NCBI RefSeq assembly: GCF_030035605.1
Contig: NZ_CP106736.1
Location: forward strand, 1,798,001-1,862,000
Direction: 5' to 3'
Origin: Silvimonas soli
Lineage (GTDB): Bacteria > Pseudomonadota > Gammaproteobacteria > Burkholderiales > Chitinibacteraceae
Length of the DNA stretch: 64,000 nucleotides
Shown here in pieces: positions 63,843 through 64,000 of the stretch. How positions within the stretch are numbered: the first letter of the stretch is position 1; each line of letters starts with the position of its first letter. The translations under genes were made by a program, and so were the position numbers. Below the pieces are notes generated by a model, which made no database searches, had not been told where the DNA came from, and saw nothing but the letters and a program-made list of their open reading frames with translations.

Positions 63843-64000
63843 CTAGAACTGGAGATTCCCGGCTTCAAGGTGTGCGAGCCGGAACTCGCTCGGGGTCCGG
63901 TTTCCCAGTGAGCTATGCGGCCTGAACTCGTTGTAGTCGACCCGCCAGCGCTCAATCTTTTCCCGCGCATCGTCCAGCGACAGGAACCAGTGCACGTTCA
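63843..64000 (-). mobile_element. IS3-family transposase, C-terminal part (cut by window edge)
   Basis: On the minus strand a frame enters from beyond 64000 and ends at TAG 63843-63845: NVHWFLSLDDAREKIERW, RVDYNEFRPHSSLGNRTPSE, FRLAHLEAGNLQF. NEFRPHSSLGNRTPSEF is the C-terminal end of IS3-family OrfB transposases. The inverted repeat at this end could not be fixed; it should lie near 63810-63840. The element adjoins the AT-rich glycan operon. Confidence 0.88.

Noticed and set aside
1..64000. CRISPR array, rRNA operon, prophage structural genes
   Set aside because: No regularly spaced direct repeats, no rRNA and no capsid, tail or terminase genes were seen.

Overview
The window is chromosomal DNA of a betaproteobacterium. 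The rplU-rpmA-obg block divergent from ispB, the leuS-lptE-holA order, the AcnD/PrpF version of the 2-methylcitrate cycle and the FtrA/P19-type iron uptake genes all fit. A Neisseriales-like host (Chromobacteriaceae or Chitinibacteraceae) is my guess from gene style only; no 16S gene or database search supports it.

Layout. 0-3.4 kb: housekeeping (obg, rpmA, rplU, ispB, tRNA-Pro). 3.4-4.9 kb: mostly non-coding, with one small exported Asn-rich protein. 4.9-18.9 kb: a dense signalling block. It holds a CACHE-GGDEF diguanylate cyclase, an orphan Hpt protein, a stand-alone GGDEF domain that has lost its catalytic motifs but kept the inhibitory-site motif, a divergent response regulator/7TM histidine kinase pair, and a tight three-gene operon. 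That operon encodes a 1873-residue hybrid kinase, a REC-HD-GYP phosphodiesterase and a REC-REC-kinase protein.

19.4-25.7 kb: methylcitrate cycle operon prpB-prpC-acnD-prpF. 26.2-42.6 kb: a catabolic island on the minus strand around a MalT-like LuxR regulator. It encodes a Rieske ferredoxin, a Usp-hemerythrin fusion, a quinone oxidoreductase, a TauD/TfdA dioxygenase, a beta-keto acid cleavage enzyme (BKACE/DUF849), an MFS transporter, a small hydrolase, a DsbA-like protein, a two-subunit 3-oxoacid CoA-transferase, a DUF1302 protein, an acyl-CoA synthetase and a thiolase. BKACE chemistry makes acetoacetate plus an acyl-CoA. The CoA-transferase and thiolase would finish acetoacetate, and the neighbouring methylcitrate operon would burn propionyl-CoA if that is the acyl-CoA. 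The pathway is inferred; its substrate is not known.

42.6-45.4 kb: a gene-poor stretch with a solitary tyrosine recombinase and two small ORFs, probably a decayed mobile element. 45.6-47.6 kb: PAP2 phosphatase, a membrane-anchored XRE regulator and a VC0807-like membrane protein. 47.8-50.4 kb: ftrA-ftrB-ftrD-like ferrous iron uptake behind a Fur-box-like site, without the expected FTR1 permease ftrC. 50.7-56.4 kb: leuS, lptE, holA, rng. 56.5-63.8 kb: a seven-gene, largely translationally coupled sugar/glycan operon (two GT2 enzymes, FAD oxidoreductase, SDR, TIM-barrel isomerase, SMR-type transporter, large GT-C-like membrane protein), followed by the C-terminal end of an IS3-family transposase at the right edge.

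The best candidates for undescribed biology are the c-di-GMP/phosphorelay block with its catalytically dead GGDEF protein, the BKACE-TauD-Rieske-hemerythrin catabolic island with its shared C-tract/G-tract palindromes, and the glycan operon at the right end.
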